This document shows positions 22,038-33,533 of a stretch of DNA of 64,000 nucleotides, piece by piece. The position numbers were made by a program, and so were the translations under genes. Position 1 is the stretch's first letter. Each line of letters opens with the position of its first letter. Under the pieces are notes generated by a model that was not told the DNA's origin, did no database searches, and saw only the letters and a program-made list of their open reading frames with translations. The DNA comes from Limnanthes douglasii subsp. nivea (lineage: Eukaryota; Streptophyta; Magnoliopsida; Brassicales; Limnanthaceae), in NCBI GenBank assembly GCA_036936605.1, contig JAUPFV010000002.1:269646770-269710769 (forward strand). Reading direction: 5' to 3'.

Positions 22038-22559
22038 TCATGTAGTGACGAGGCTGATGATGAATGCCTCACGGTTCACCATATCTCCATAGTAATGCTT
22101 GAGTCGTTGACCATTGACTTTGAATGCTTTGTCTGGTGATTCCTCATAGATTTCAACTGCTCCATGCAGATATACTGTCTTGTCTTTAAAAGGTCCAGAC
22201 CATATTGACTTGAGCTTTCTAGGGAAAAGCTTTAGACGAGAGTTGAAAAGAAGAACCATTTGACCCGGCTCAAAAGCTTTATGTAAAAGCTTCCTATCAT
22301 GCCATTTCTTGACTTTTTTCTTTATATATCTTTTGATATCTGCTATAGTCCAATCAATGGCTGATTTGAACTTCCTCAGGACTCTCAATAGCTTTTCTTC
22401 CTCACTACCTGAAAGTTTAGATGCAATAATAATAGGTAATGTAGATGACTCTCCTAAGAAATCATACCTGAGATGATCTGGCAGTTGTTTGAGTTCAAGT
22501 TTAGGAGCTTCTTCTAGAGAAGGTTTAAGCCTTTCCTGAGAATCCTTAAGATCACCCAA
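22038..22559 (-). pseudogene. Athila-like pre-RT segment fused to integrase C-terminus
   Basis: 173 open codons. The first ~65 residues (ELKQLPDHLRYDFLGESSTL, EEEKLLRVLRKFKSAIDWTI, ADI) are the stretch just before RT in Athila-type polyproteins. Then, without a break, VKKWHDRKLLHKAFEPGQMV and LFNSRLKLFPRKLKSIWSGP, which belong to the integrase C-terminal domain. About 1 kb or more of codons for RT, RNase H and the integrase core are missing, yet the frame is kept open. Cannot encode a polymerase. Confidence 0.88.
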
Positions 22560-23458
22560 TCCAAACGACTCATGTGGAATATTGAGCCTCTTTTGATACG
22601 GAGTTGTCTGTCGTAGTTGAACACATTCAGATATTTCTTCATGGGGATGCTTTTGCCCTCTTCAAAATCCAAGATAACAAAGTCACCCGGAAAGATGAGC
22701 TTATCTACCTTTACTAAGCCATCTTCTACAATACCACGAGGATATGTGATAGAGCGATCAACCAGTTGTAAAGAGATGTTAGTCGGTTTTGGCTCAGGTA
22801 GCCCAAGTTTCTCAAACACAGATAGGGGCATCAGATTGCTGAAATATAAATTGCCGATCAAACAATGAATGGTGAAGCTTCCTGGATCTTTAAGCTTATG
22901 AGGCAATTTTTGTTGTAAGATCGCACTACATTCCTTAGTGAGCGACACTGTCTCAAAATCACCAAGCTTTAGCTTTTTCGAAAGAATTCCCTTCATGAAC
23001 TTGGGATAACTAGGCATTTTCTCTAATGCTTCAGCAAAAGGTATATTGATGTGTAGCTTCTTGAATACCTCCAAAAATTTCCCAAGCTTCTGTTTCTGCA
23101 ATCTTTGCGGAAAATGTGGATGCGGGTAGATCGTAGGCTCAACAACTGACTGAGATGGCTTTTTAGGTGGCTGATCTTGATCAGAGTTAACCTCAGATAA
23201 GGGCTGATTTTGAGAAGATTCAGCCTCTTGTTCAATTGTGGGGTTCTCAGCAACCTTTCCTGATCTCAAGGTGATAGCTTGGCATTGCTCATTTCCGTCC
23301 CGTTTACCTGGATTATGTTTCGTGTCAATAGGAAGAACTCCCTGAGGTCTAATGATCATGTTACTGGCCATATGCCCAATCTGATTTGCTAAGGTCTTGT
23401 GAGATACCATCAGACTTTTAATCGTTAACTTCATCTCTTCGAATTCAGACTCTCTCAC
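22560..23458 (-). pseudogene. Athila-like gag-protease region with the active site deleted
   Basis: Open for 314 codons (to 22514), including LANQIGHMASNM, ITLRSGK, PFAEALEKMPSYPKFMK, LPHKLKDPGSFTI and LMPLSVFEKLGLPEPKPT, all typical of Athila-type elements. Between GNLYF and SNLMPLSVF the family normally has the stretch containing the catalytic Asp (DLGAS); it is absent here. A second gap removes the region after EEGKSIPM. Both deletions keep the frame. Confidence 0.85.
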
Positions 23459-24537
23459 AGAATGTTGAGAAGGGCCAGGATGTTGATTTTGAGGTTGTCT
23501 TGGGGAATACTATTGAGATTGATGTTGCTGACCTTGTTGCTGAAATACAGGAGGAGCGTATGGCGTAGCACCATAATGCTGATTACCTTGTTGATTATTG
23601 CTCCAACTGAACTTCGGATGATTTCTGTTGCTTGGGTGATAGGTGTTTGAGATTGGTTGTTGATTCTGCCTCTGAAAGTTACTCAAAAATTGCACTGACT
23701 CAGTAGAGATAGGACATTGTTGAGTGTTATGCCCTCCAGCACAAATCTCGCACACACTAATACCTGATGTACCCCTAGTTTAGTAAAAGAATCCACCTTC
23801 GTGTTTAGAGCTTCAAGCTGAGCTGCTAAATCAGTGGTAGTGTCTACGTTAAGAATACCAGCTACTTTATGTTGTGACATTCACTGAGAAGGGTTCTGGA
23901 ATTCATTAGCAACCATCATCTCAAGGAGCTCGTGAGCCTCCTCATAGCTTTTCGTTAATAAGGCTCCCCCAGATGTAGCATCGACCATGGGCCTTGTTTG
24001 CGCACTCAAACCATTGTAGAAGCAGTTTATTACTAACCAATTAGGCATCCCATGATGAGGACATTTTCTGAGCATCTCCTTGTAACGCTCACAAGCTTCA
24101 CTTAAAGATTCACGATATGACTGAGAAAACTGAGTGATAGCATTCCTCATGGCGGCTGTTCTTGCCATGGGAAAGAATTTTGAGAGAAATTTATGCGCAA
24201 GTATATACCAAGTAGTGATAGAGCCTGCTGGTAAAGAGTGTAACCAGCTCTTAGCTTTGTTCCTCAGAGAAAATGGGAAGAGTCTCAGTCTTATGGCATC
24301 ATCTTAAACACCGTTGAACTTGAAAGTATCACAGATTTCAAGGACGGTCATAATGTGCATATTAGGATCCTCAGATGAAGCTCCCCCAAACTGACAAGAA
24401 TTCTGCATCATCTGAATAGTGCCGGGTTTAATCTCAAAATTATTCGCAGCAATAATGGGTCTGACAATGCTAGACTGAATATCCATGATTTTTGGTTGAG
24501 AGTACTCCAGGAGTGCTTTTGGAGCTGGGTCTCCCAA
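23459..24537 (-). pseudogene. Athila-like gag
   Basis: From 24537: FEIKPGTIQMMQNSCQFGG, EDPNMHIMTVLEICDTFKF, then TAA (24304-24306), RLRLFPFSLRNKAKSWLHSL, then SYRESLSEACERYKEMLRKC and FYNGLSAQTRPMVDATSGGA, a stop at 23881-23883, and a CCHC knuckle CEICAGGHNTQQCP near 23750 after a frame change. These blocks are diagnostic for Athila-type gag. The part after the knuckle is Gln/Asn-rich. Confidence 0.88.
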
Positions 24538-24752
24538 TGTAGAATTAATATCAGAATCTGAGACTAGTAACTATGTTCATTGGCTTGTTTCAAGCTCCTT
24601 TTGTACTAGTTCTCTAGTTTGAGACTGTGTTTGCTTACACGCTCAAGTACCTGAAGCACAAGAAAACACACGAAAAGCAAGTAACCGAATCAAGTCAGTA
24701 GTTTTATAACGACCCTTGATGATAAGCAATAAAACTGTCAAATAACACCGAG

Positions 24753-24770
24753 TCCCCGGAAACGGCGCCA
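24753..24770 (-). other. Primer-binding site, tRNA-Asp type
   Basis: On the minus strand TGGCGCCGTTTCCGGGGA lies 6 bases inside the 5' LTR end. It differs at one base from the complement of the plant tRNA-Asp 3' end (TGGCGCCGTTGCCGGGGA, recalled), the usual primer of Athila elements. Confidence 0.88.
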
Positions 24771-26250
24771 AAAACTTGTTAGTCATTTTCTCATCCAAGT
24801 ATACGTGGTCAAATGGTAACAAGTAATAAGTAAGTAAGATCGTTCTCACGAAGACCAGGTGTATATGACAAGAATTTACTTATGCAAAAACGTATGATTA
24901 TTAGACTAATGCTTCAACGAGTAATAAAGTATGGGTGAATGAATATAACTAAGCAAATTAACTAACGAGGTTATCTAACGAGTCTATCTATGCGAGAGAA
25001 AACATAGAACCCTAACTTCATTGTTTATTTTACTCACAATATTAATATACTTAATCAATATGTGTGATAACAACGATTACTAATCAGATAACACGAAATC
25101 AGCAGTAGACGGTACCTTTCAGTACGCGTAAACCAAACCACTTAAACAACCACAAAAAAGATAGCAGCTAAGCAGACACCGCTTGCATGACAATCCTATA
25201 TGTCTATACGAATTGAGGTACAATTGGTTTTAAGCACAAGTTATCTATTTCGATTACATAGGGTAATATGATATGGTTAGTGACATATTACGAATCATGA
25301 ACAATCACAATACGAATCATTCAAGAATCTATGCTAGCATGGCAAGTTCTAGCCCCTTAAATCCACTTTCACATTCATTAAAGATTAACAACTAGATGTT
25401 CGCGACGCATCTAACGATAAGCACAACCATACTAGGTAATCGATAAACGTATCTCACAAATCAATCAAGCAATCAAACCATAAGTATTATTCAAACAAAT
25501 CCGTTAGAGTTCTAGGACAACAATTAGTTCATAATCGAACGAATCACCATCATGGGCTCAAAAGTTAACATATCTCTAAGACGAATGTAAATAGATGAAT
25601 AAGCGTTTAAAGAATGTCAAACTAAACAATAACCACCAAGTATCTCCTAACATAAACAATCCGTAAACTACCGATCGCAAAACAACGAAAAAGAAGTAGC
25701 CGTCACCTGTCTCGAGCAATTAGGGCTGTCAAACGGATATTTCAGCTACGAATTTGCATATATCCGAATCCGAATCCGAAATCCAAAAACACTATCCGAA
25801 TCCGAATCCGAATCCGAATTTTTTCAAAATATTATAACCGAATCCGAATCCGACGGATATTATTCAGATACGGATAATATCCGAATCCGAATATCCGAAG
25901 TTATTTTTTTTAGTAAACTAAAATCAATTCAAAATTTAAAAACAATAATTTTTTTATTCAAACATAAAAAATATAATAAATGTAATTTTTAACACCACAT
26001 TACTAAGTACTAACAAAAAAGGGTGAACCTAAAACATGAGTCCAAACAAACACCAAAATTTTATAAATTAGAAATTCTGACTCAGAAATAAAATGTATCT
26101 TTATCAATGAAGAAATTAGAAATCTAAATCCCACTGAGCAGAGCTTAAATCATAAGTAATTGATGAAGCATCCTCGTCGATTTTTTCAGATTTACCTGCA
26201 CAATATCAAAAATAGTAATTAATATTTCATTAGTAAAATTTTACTTAATT

Positions 26251-28200
26251 TTAAAATAATATGTAACACATACCATTCTTGATGTCCGGAAGCCAATCTT
26301 TAACACACATCAAAGTTTCAACAGATTCTTGGAGTAATGAAGAACGAGTATCAGTGATGATTCGACGACACTTACCAAAAGAATTTTCAGATGCAACTGA
26401 AGAAGTTGGTATTGCTAATATATCACGGGCCATCCTTACAAGTATTGGAAATTTGGGACCATTATGCTTCCACCAATTAAGAATATCAAAATTCATATCA
26501 TTATTCGTTGGAAAAAGACCTTCTTTCAAGTATTCATCTAATTCACTTGTTATATTTTTATTCCCTACATTACCACTTTAAACAAACTCTTGGAAGCCTC
26601 CCAACCATTCTCCACCAATTGAATTTTCAACTATGCGCTCACCGCGAGAACAAGAATCTGTACTTTCACCAAATTCACCAATATTTCGAAACAATTCAAC
26701 ATTTTCACCAAAAAGTTCATGTAGAAATTCACATATTTCATTTATATGACTATTGGAATGGATATCATACATATCCTTATAAGCATATGACACAATAGCC
26801 AACTTGTATCTAGGATCGAGAATAACGGCGACAGTTAACAGCTTGTTGCATTCTTCCCAATACTTGTCAAATTTAAATTTCATTTTAGTTGCCATTAAAC
26901 TAACCCAATCATCTGTAGAGTCAATCCACATCTTAATACGCATTCGAATTTGAATCACATCAATAAAATACAAGTTTGCGGTTGGATATTTCACACCAGA
27001 ATGTTTCTTTGTTATATCAGAAAATATCTTTAAACACCCACACACTTTCTTCCCATTTTCCTACTCAATTTCTGAAGGCAAGTGTTTATAATCAGTATCT
27101 AATTCTTTTAGACGTTCAATAGCCAAACGAAGTTCAAGAGATGCAACAATCATATCATAAGTCGAGTTCCAACGGGTGTCTACATCTAAAGGAATACGTC
27201 TTCTAGTGTTGAGTTTAGTTTGAGATAAGGCTAGGCTAAACTTTTCATCCCTTTGAACAGATGATCCAATATATCTTGCAGTTAATTGAATTTTTTTGAT
27301 TAAAGGATCTAGCATTTCTAACCCACTCTTGACAATTAAATTCAGAATATGCGGCACACAACGCATGTGAAACATGTCACCATTATGAACAAGTGCCTTT
27401 TTTCCATTTAACCAAGTCTTAATACCTTGAAGCATCCCTAAATTATTAGAAGCATTATCTACAACAACCGAAGATAGCTTTTTGTCGATATTCCATTCTA
27501 ATATTCTCTCTTTCAACCATTCACTCAAATTAATACCCGAATGTGGATATGGAACAACACGAAAAGAAATAATACGCTTGTGCAATACCCAATTATCATC
27601 AATATAATGACAAGTGACACAAAAATAAGAGAAATTTTGATGCTTCGGTTTCCATCCATCTGTAGTGAGACTAACTCTAGATGTTAGATGTTCCAGTTCT
27701 TTATAAATTCTTTCTTTTTCGCTTGCATACACATCTAACAAATCAGATTTAACCGTATTTCTTGATCTATACTTGTAACCAGGCATTATATAAGATATCC
27801 AAAGACGAAAGTAATCATATTCCGCCATAAGAAAAGACAAATCATGTTTGGCAACCATTTTAGCATATAACTCTCTCTCAATAGAGTGATCAAATTTTTG
27901 AACTCAGCATATAACTCTCTCTCAATAGAGTGATCAAATTTTTGAACTCTTAATTTAGCTTCAGGATCTACAGTACCAACTTGTTTTCCTAAGAACATTT
28001 GATTTACTGGTACTTTTATTAATCTCATTCGACACTTTGCAGTGTGATTTTTCAAATGAGTGGTTCCTTTGTCGCTCGCACCATTAAATTTACTATGACA
28101 ATATATGCAAATAGTATCTACAGTTTTAGTATACTCAGTACCTTGTTTAGTTGTGCTTTCGACACGACTAAAGTGGTGTCCAAACAGCCGACCTTAGTAC
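26251..28200 (-). pseudogene. hAT-2 transposase (broken)
   Basis: BED-finger end near 28110-28030 (C..C then HLKNHTAKC). Catalytic region 27858-27061: SLTTDGW (first Asp intact), YIDDNWVLHKRIISF, VVDNASNN, RCVPHILNLIV, VDTRWNSTYDM. Middle 27045-26578, then the hATC dimerisation domain at 26529-26251 (FDILNWWKHN, RDILAIPTSSVASENSF). Breaks: a 44-bp tandem duplication shifting frame, and stops between 27061 and 27045 and near 26578. Otherwise close to full length for the family. Confidence 0.9.
27862..27949. repeat. 44-bp tandem duplication in hAT-2 transposase
   Basis: Two exact units (27862-27905, 27906-27949) beginning AGCATATAACTCTCTC. 44 is not a multiple of three, so the duplication puts the N-terminal part out of frame with the catalytic part. 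Confidence 0.95.
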
Positions 28201-28320
28201 TTTTTGCTTTTTCACAGGTTGTTCTTCTCCTTTGTCACTCTGTGTATTAATTTCTTCTTGTACTGGAATTGCATTCATAGAAATATTTGTATTACAGGCC
28301 GTTGATGTCATGCCAACTGA

Positions 28321-29042
28321 AGTAGATGATATCGTTGAAGCCTGCAATAAATATAAAAATTAAAAAAATCTGGTATATAAAACCCCGAAATCACAAAGTT
28401 CATAATAAAACAGGAAGAAAAAAAAATATGGCCATCATCATTTAGAGAACTAGTAACCGCACTAAAAAAAAATTACTACTACAGAAACACCAAATGATTC
28501 GTACCAACACGAAAATAAACAACATATTCAAATATAATACCTTCTGGTTCCATTGATATTTTGTTTTCTTTCACACCTTTTAAACTCCGTCGACCGAAAT
28601 TAGAGAAATCTTGCTTAAGAATAATATTAGAAATTTAAAGTTTACAAGGCTGGTGAGTAGTGGTAGACGACTGAGAAAACCCTAGTCACTGATATATATA
28701 TATATATAATAAGTAATAGTGACGTTACGATGGGTTAATTTTAAATCTGTTTATATAATTTGAATCACAGTCTGACTATAACTACTGACGATTGACATTC
28801 TAATTAGCGACCGACTGACTGTAACATTATTACTTTCTAAAAATCCTAATGCTAAACATTCTAATTAGCGACCGACTGACTGTAACATTATTACTTTCCA
28901 AAAATTCTAATTGTACTTTAGGAATTACGTTTTGAGATAAACACACTTGTTACGTTATAAACTTACGAATTACCAATTTCATAGATACACTTTAATGTTT
29001 CATCTTTTTATAATTAATAAAATACAAAATATATTTAAATAA

Positions 29043-29080
<38 letters not shown>

Positions 29081-29084
29081 TTAT
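28321..29084. other. hAT-2 5' region with 61-bp duplication and TA microsatellites
   Basis: No gene. TTCTAATTAGCGACCGACTG starts a ~61-bp unit present twice (from ~28800 and ~28861). TA runs at ~28689-28708 and 29047-29072. Presumably promoter/leader of the transposase (inference). Confidence 0.7.
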
Positions 29085-30440
29085 TGATAAAATTTCGGAT
29101 ATCAGATATTTCGAATACGCATATTCGTATCCGCTATTTTCGGATACGAATTCGGATACGGATATTATCCGTTTTCTTTCGAATACGGCTATTATCCATT
29201 TTTTTCGGATTTGATATCGAATATTTCGGTCGGATATCGGATTTTTCGATTTTTTTTGACAGCCCTACGAGCAATATATAAACTACGGATCGAAAACATT
29301 GTAGCCGTTACCTCAACTGCCGGTCCAAAACGGCAGTAGACGTCACCTGCTGCCTTTCGAAAACCACCGAAGGAGCTGCCTGCCTCCTGTCGTCTGGTTG
29401 TCTGTTGCCGCTGCCGAAAAAACTAAAAGCAGCGTCACGTGCTTTCTCGTTCTGTTCTGCCGGATAGAACCCAAGAAGCCAATTCTGTTTTGTCTTCTTT
29501 GTTTTATATCTTCTGCAGGATCGAAAAAAGAAGAAGCCAATTACGTTTTTGTTTCTCGTTCGCCCGTTCTGCTCCACACACCCTGTAGTCGTCAATTTCC
29601 TTTTTGCTTCTTCTTTCGTCTATAGGTTAAAACCCCAAATAGGTAGCCAATTGCCTCTTTTCTTCCTCGTTTTGTATTCTGCCGTAAACCAAGTTTGTCG
29701 TGCCCAATTGCGTTTGTTCTTTCTTTCGTCTGTTCTATTTATAACTTCTGCCGAAAATCCTAAAAGAAGCTCATTACACTTAAATAAAAGAAGCCCATTT
29801 TGTTTATAACTTGCTCTTTACTTTCCTTTTCTCTATCTCCCGTTTTGTCTCTGGCGGTTCATGCAGCCCAATGAAGTCCATGTGTACGACTTTGGATCAT
29901 GAGCCCAAAACTTGTTCAAAACTTGCCCTCAAGTACATTAAATTTCTAGTTTCTTCAATTTCAACCTCAAATTTATTACTATTATCACAATTTATCTGCG
30001 GCACAACTCCAGCCCTTTACTACAAAGTTTTTTTGGAACAAAAAACCTAGTGGTGCAGGTAAAGGAACCAACATTTTCCTGCGATGCGAAATAAAATAAA
30101 ATATTAAAATCATTGGATCGTAATCGAAATAATAAACAATTCTTATCGAAATCTCTCAGGACTGCTGTCACTTATATGCATGCCTTTATACTGAAATAAA
30201 ATGAAGGTTACGAACATAAACAATACTCAATCTAGCCATAAAAATGTTAAGGGGAAATAAGACATACAAAATTATAAATTATTAAGAACATTATAAGCAT
30301 TCTATTCCCAAAAATGTTTATACTGTCTGCATATTGTTATACGTACAAGAATGAATGAAAAACACGTTGGAACAGAACAAAAACATGTTAACCGGCGACG
30401 ATAATGGACGCATAATAAGTGACATGAAATGCACTTATCA

Positions 30441-31784
30441 CATAAATTTGTCTTTATAACCGGAGCTTGGGAGAATGGTAAACAAATACCCGAGGAGAAC
30501 CCTTCCAAACTTAACCTTGTTTGGGGAAGCAACAATGAGTTTTATCACTTTCACCTCTTATTATTTTATAACTTAAATAAGCTTTTTCACATGCATTGCT
30601 ACTGTATTCATAAATTTCGAAGAGGTACAATAGTCGCAAAGAGAATGCGAAAGATAGTTTTGCTCAATTGGCAATAGGTTCCACTCAGCTTTCCTACCCA
30701 TAAGTTCTATTAATAGTCAGCTTTGGATGATCTCCTTGGGTGCCAACTTCTCCAAAAATTTAATGGAGCCACCAAACCCAAACCTTGTTGTGAAGAGATT
30801 GTTTTTGCCTGACAATAAGGTTATTTTGCTTGTGTGAAATAGATATAACAGTCATCTACCCTCGAAAAAGAAAGGGAAAAAAACAACTAGTACATCTGGT
30901 GCTAGCTCTTCAACCAAACCGAAGCCACAAAATAAGAAAGAGACTAAAACAAAAAGGAAAGCAGCTGAAGTTAGCCTTCCAACAATCGAAGAAGAAGTCG
31001 AGGTTGAACCTTCTTCGAAAAGAAAGAAGATTACCTCCCCAAAGAAAATGAACATTTCGTAAACTTCACCAACTAAAAGAGTAGAAGATAACTCTGAAGA
31101 AACTGTCTCAGAAGTTCCTCATAGCGAGGCTGAAGAAAATGGAATGGAAGATCATCGATGAAGAACTATAGTATAAGATAATCAAGGAGAAATAGGATCG
31201 GAAAATCACTGAGGATATGACCATCCATTTCCTGATGATTCCATTAATGAAGAGGATATTCAAGCTCTCTACAAAGATATGGGTCTGCAGGTTCAATAAA
31301 TTCAGGAACAACTTCGACAAATTGGCCATTAGGTTACTGCTTCTCTTTTACATGAAATTGTGAATTCAGATCTCTCATGGCTTCATCATCGTCTCTCATG
31401 CCTTACAATAATCAAAGGTTCATCCCCATCCAAGAGCCATGTAAAGAATTTTTATTTTCCCTGCAACCTTTTTTCGACCTTGAAGCAGCAACAAAAGTAT
31501 TATGCACAGAAGTAAACTCTTCTCGAAGCCATTTGGAAAGCATGGCTAATGAGATGGTCCAATATAAAAACGATGCTGCTGCAGAAAAAAAATTGAGAGA
31601 AATATTTGGAAAACAACTCAAAGATCAATTTCATGTATTTCAAGTTGACATATCACAATATATTCATGGAGCCACCTATCTCAAATGTCATCTACGCTCT
31701 ATCCATGATCTTTTGGAAGATCATATTTTAACTTCAATGAACAAGTACCCTTCCTCTTTCCTTAGTCGTTTTCCTTATTATTAA
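30441..31784 (+). pseudogene. Tat antisense ORF, copy C, second half
   Basis: Resumes exactly after CATAA with FVFITGAWENGKQIPEENPS and KLNLVWGS, continuing 18232-19162. An intron relic lies at 30535-30611. Then a Lys-rich hinge (30870-31070), an acidic stretch with several stops, and a coiled-coil start with HLESMANEMVQYKND and FGKQLKDQFHVFQVD matching copy D. The C-terminal tail seen in A, B and D is missing; the frame ends at 31782-31784. Confidence 0.8.
30535..30611 (+). other. Intron relic with both splice sites mutated (copy C)
   Basis: Aligned with copy D (ACA|GTAAGTT ... CACAG|AAATTCCG) this copy reads ACA|ATGAGTT ... TTCAT|AAATTTCG. The donor GT became AT and the acceptor AG became AT. 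77 nt long. Confidence 0.65.
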
Positions 31785-31884
31785 TACTTTTAATCTTATT
31801 AATAAGTCTTTATCACTATGAATTCCATAATATCTCACAGATAAATTAGTAATTTATCAAATAAAAATAGTGCTCTTAGATCAT

Positions 31885-32115
31885 GTTAGCACTTCGAATA
31901 TAATTAGTGCATTTAGAGAAGGTAGCACCTCGAAATAAAATGAATGCCTTTAGAGAATGTAACACATTGAATAAAATAAGTGTGTTTAGAGAATAACACT
32001 TCAAATAAAATAAGTGCGTTTAGAGAACGTAGAACTTCAAATAAAATAAGTCCATTTAAAGAACCTAGCACTTCGAATAATCATGAGTGTGTTTAAAAGA
32101 CGTAGCACCTCGAAT
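31885..32115. repeat. Tandem repeat in Tat spacer (copy C), ~36-bp units
   Basis: About six to seven degenerate units resembling AATAAGTGCGTTTAGAGAAC, followed by GTAGCACTTC. Located between the antisense ORF end and pol end, as in the other Tat copies. Confidence 0.85.
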
Positions 32116-32298
32116 ATGGTTCTTTCTTCGAACAATGCTTTTAATTAATGTATAACATCTCGAATCAAAATAGTTACTCTTGTTCAACAACTTCAAAGAT
32201 GATCACTCTTTGACAAGTTACCAAAATTTCATAAATAATTATATTTAAAAGAACCATTGGCCGAAAATGAATTTTCTTAATAACATTAAATATGTACA

Positions 32299-32350
32299 TG
32301 ACACCTCATTAAAACCTCTCAGGGCCAATAGGGTAGGAAAGAGTGTGTCG
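32299..32350 (-). other. Post-pol hairpin motif (copy C)
   Basis: GACACCTCATTAAAACCTCT, then CAGGGCCAATAGGGTAGG, then AAAGAGTGTGTC on the + strand; the reverse complement of the copy A motif with some decay. Lies just beyond the pol end. Confidence 0.7.
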
Positions 32351-32399
32351 ATTATTCAAAACAGTCTTAAAAAGACAAAATCATTCTCAATATAGTTTT

Positions 32400-33533
32400 A
32401 GATTTTCTATTTTCCAAGGATGTTGAAGTATTCTTCCCTGCTCATCACAAAGGCAATACGTACCCGGTTTTATTTACTCCATCACCACACAAGAACCCTC
32501 CTGATTCGAGGCCATATTTCCAATTCGTTTGTCCTTTGTATGAAGGAATATTTTCCTTAAGACTTTGTCACCTACTTTAAAATCCTTCATTCTCACCTTC
32601 AAATTATATCGACTCCTCATTAAAGTCTGATAATGAGTCATATTCAAATGAGTTCTAACTATTTTTACTATATCAAGTCTAGTTCTGTTCTTTTTGCCTC
32701 TGCATTCACCTCTTCAGAATATTGAAGTACTCTATAGGAAGGGAAAGTAGACTCTGCAGGACTAACAACATGCATACCATACACCAAGCCAAAAGGTGTT
32801 TCTTAAGTAGCCTCCCTATGAGTTGTTCGATAAGCCCACAACATCTCTTACAAATAATTAGGCCATTTCCTTGTAACACCTTTTAAATTATTATTCAAAT
32901 CCGATAAAATAGATATATTACTCACTTACACTTGACCATTTTTATGGGGATAAAAAGTGTATAAAAACACCGTGTTATTCCCATCGAAGCGTAAAAAGAA
33001 GTCATTTATCTGTTGTTGAATTGAGGACCATTATCCGCAATGATTTTTCAAAACAGTCCAAAGAGATAACATATATTATTCATAATGAACTTAATAAAAT
33101 CATTGGCTTTGATACCAGATAGTGTTTTAGCTCCAACCCACTTCGAAAAATAATCAACCACTACCAAATCTATTCCCCATCTATCAAAAGGAATAGCTTC
33201 AAATATGGAAATAAGGGGTACTAGTAGTCTGTGAATAGAATCGGCAAAATGTTGACAAGTATCACAACGTCAAACTAAGACATTAACATCATTTATAATT
33301 GAAGGCCAATATTAACGTGCCAAAAGAACTCGACACGTCAAAGACTTAATACCACAATGAGCTGAACCTTCACCATCATGCAGCTCTGATAAAATCTCTT
33401 GAGATTCTTGCTTTCCCAAAGAACACAACAATGGTCTACTTAAGGATTTTTTGTATAATAGTCCATTCAATACCGCATAACCATGACCCTTGTATCTTAA
33501 CTTTTTATTCAGTTGTGGATCTTGAGGTAACAT
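32400..33533 (-). pseudogene. Tat copy C integrase (decayed)
   Basis: Zinc region at 33533-33312 (NGLLYKKSLSRPLLCSLG, ELHDGEGSAHCG). The catalytic core near 33200-32850 is recognisable (WGIDLVV, DYFSKW, IADNGPQF) but full of stops and frameshifts. C-terminal part at 32700-32400 (LMRSRYNLKV, VGDKVLRKIFLHTK, then GTYCLCDEQGRILQHPW). Confidence 0.78.

Larger units (their letters stand above)
25721..29267 (-). mobile_element. hAT-2 DNA transposon (complete ends)
   Basis: 3547 bp. Terminal inverted repeat TAGGGCTGTCAAA at both ends, 8-bp target duplication CGAGCAAT at 25713-25720 and 29268-29275. Subterminal arrays of ATCCGAATCCGAA-like repeats occupy 25745-25905 and 29085-29245, in opposite orientation. 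Ends are nearly perfect although the transposase gene is broken. Confidence 0.95.
19163..30440 (-). mobile_element. Athila-like LTR retrotransposon, deleted, containing hAT-2
   Basis: Whole element on the minus strand, bounded by TG..CA ends and CATAA duplications. 5' LTR 24777-30440 (split by hAT-2), Asp-tRNA primer site 24753-24770, gag, protease remnant, a fused pre-RT/integrase-end remnant, a 3' non-coding region and a 3' LTR (19163-20795). Without hAT-2 and one target-site copy it is about 7.7 kb. RT, RNase H and the integrase core are absent, so it could only have moved with help from relatives or has lost these parts since. LTRs show about a dozen differences per 100 bp in a stretch I compared by eye, so the insertion is old. 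Confidence 0.88.
24777..30440 (-). mobile_element. 5' LTR of Athila-like element, split by hAT-2
   Basis: 24777-25720 and 29276-30440 are LTR; 25721-29275 is hAT-2 plus one copy of its target site. Ends TGTTAG (left) and TTATCA (right, next to CATAA). A minus-strand TATA lies at 29735-29744. The outer 483 bp (29958-30440) have no match in the left LTR. Confidence 0.82.
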
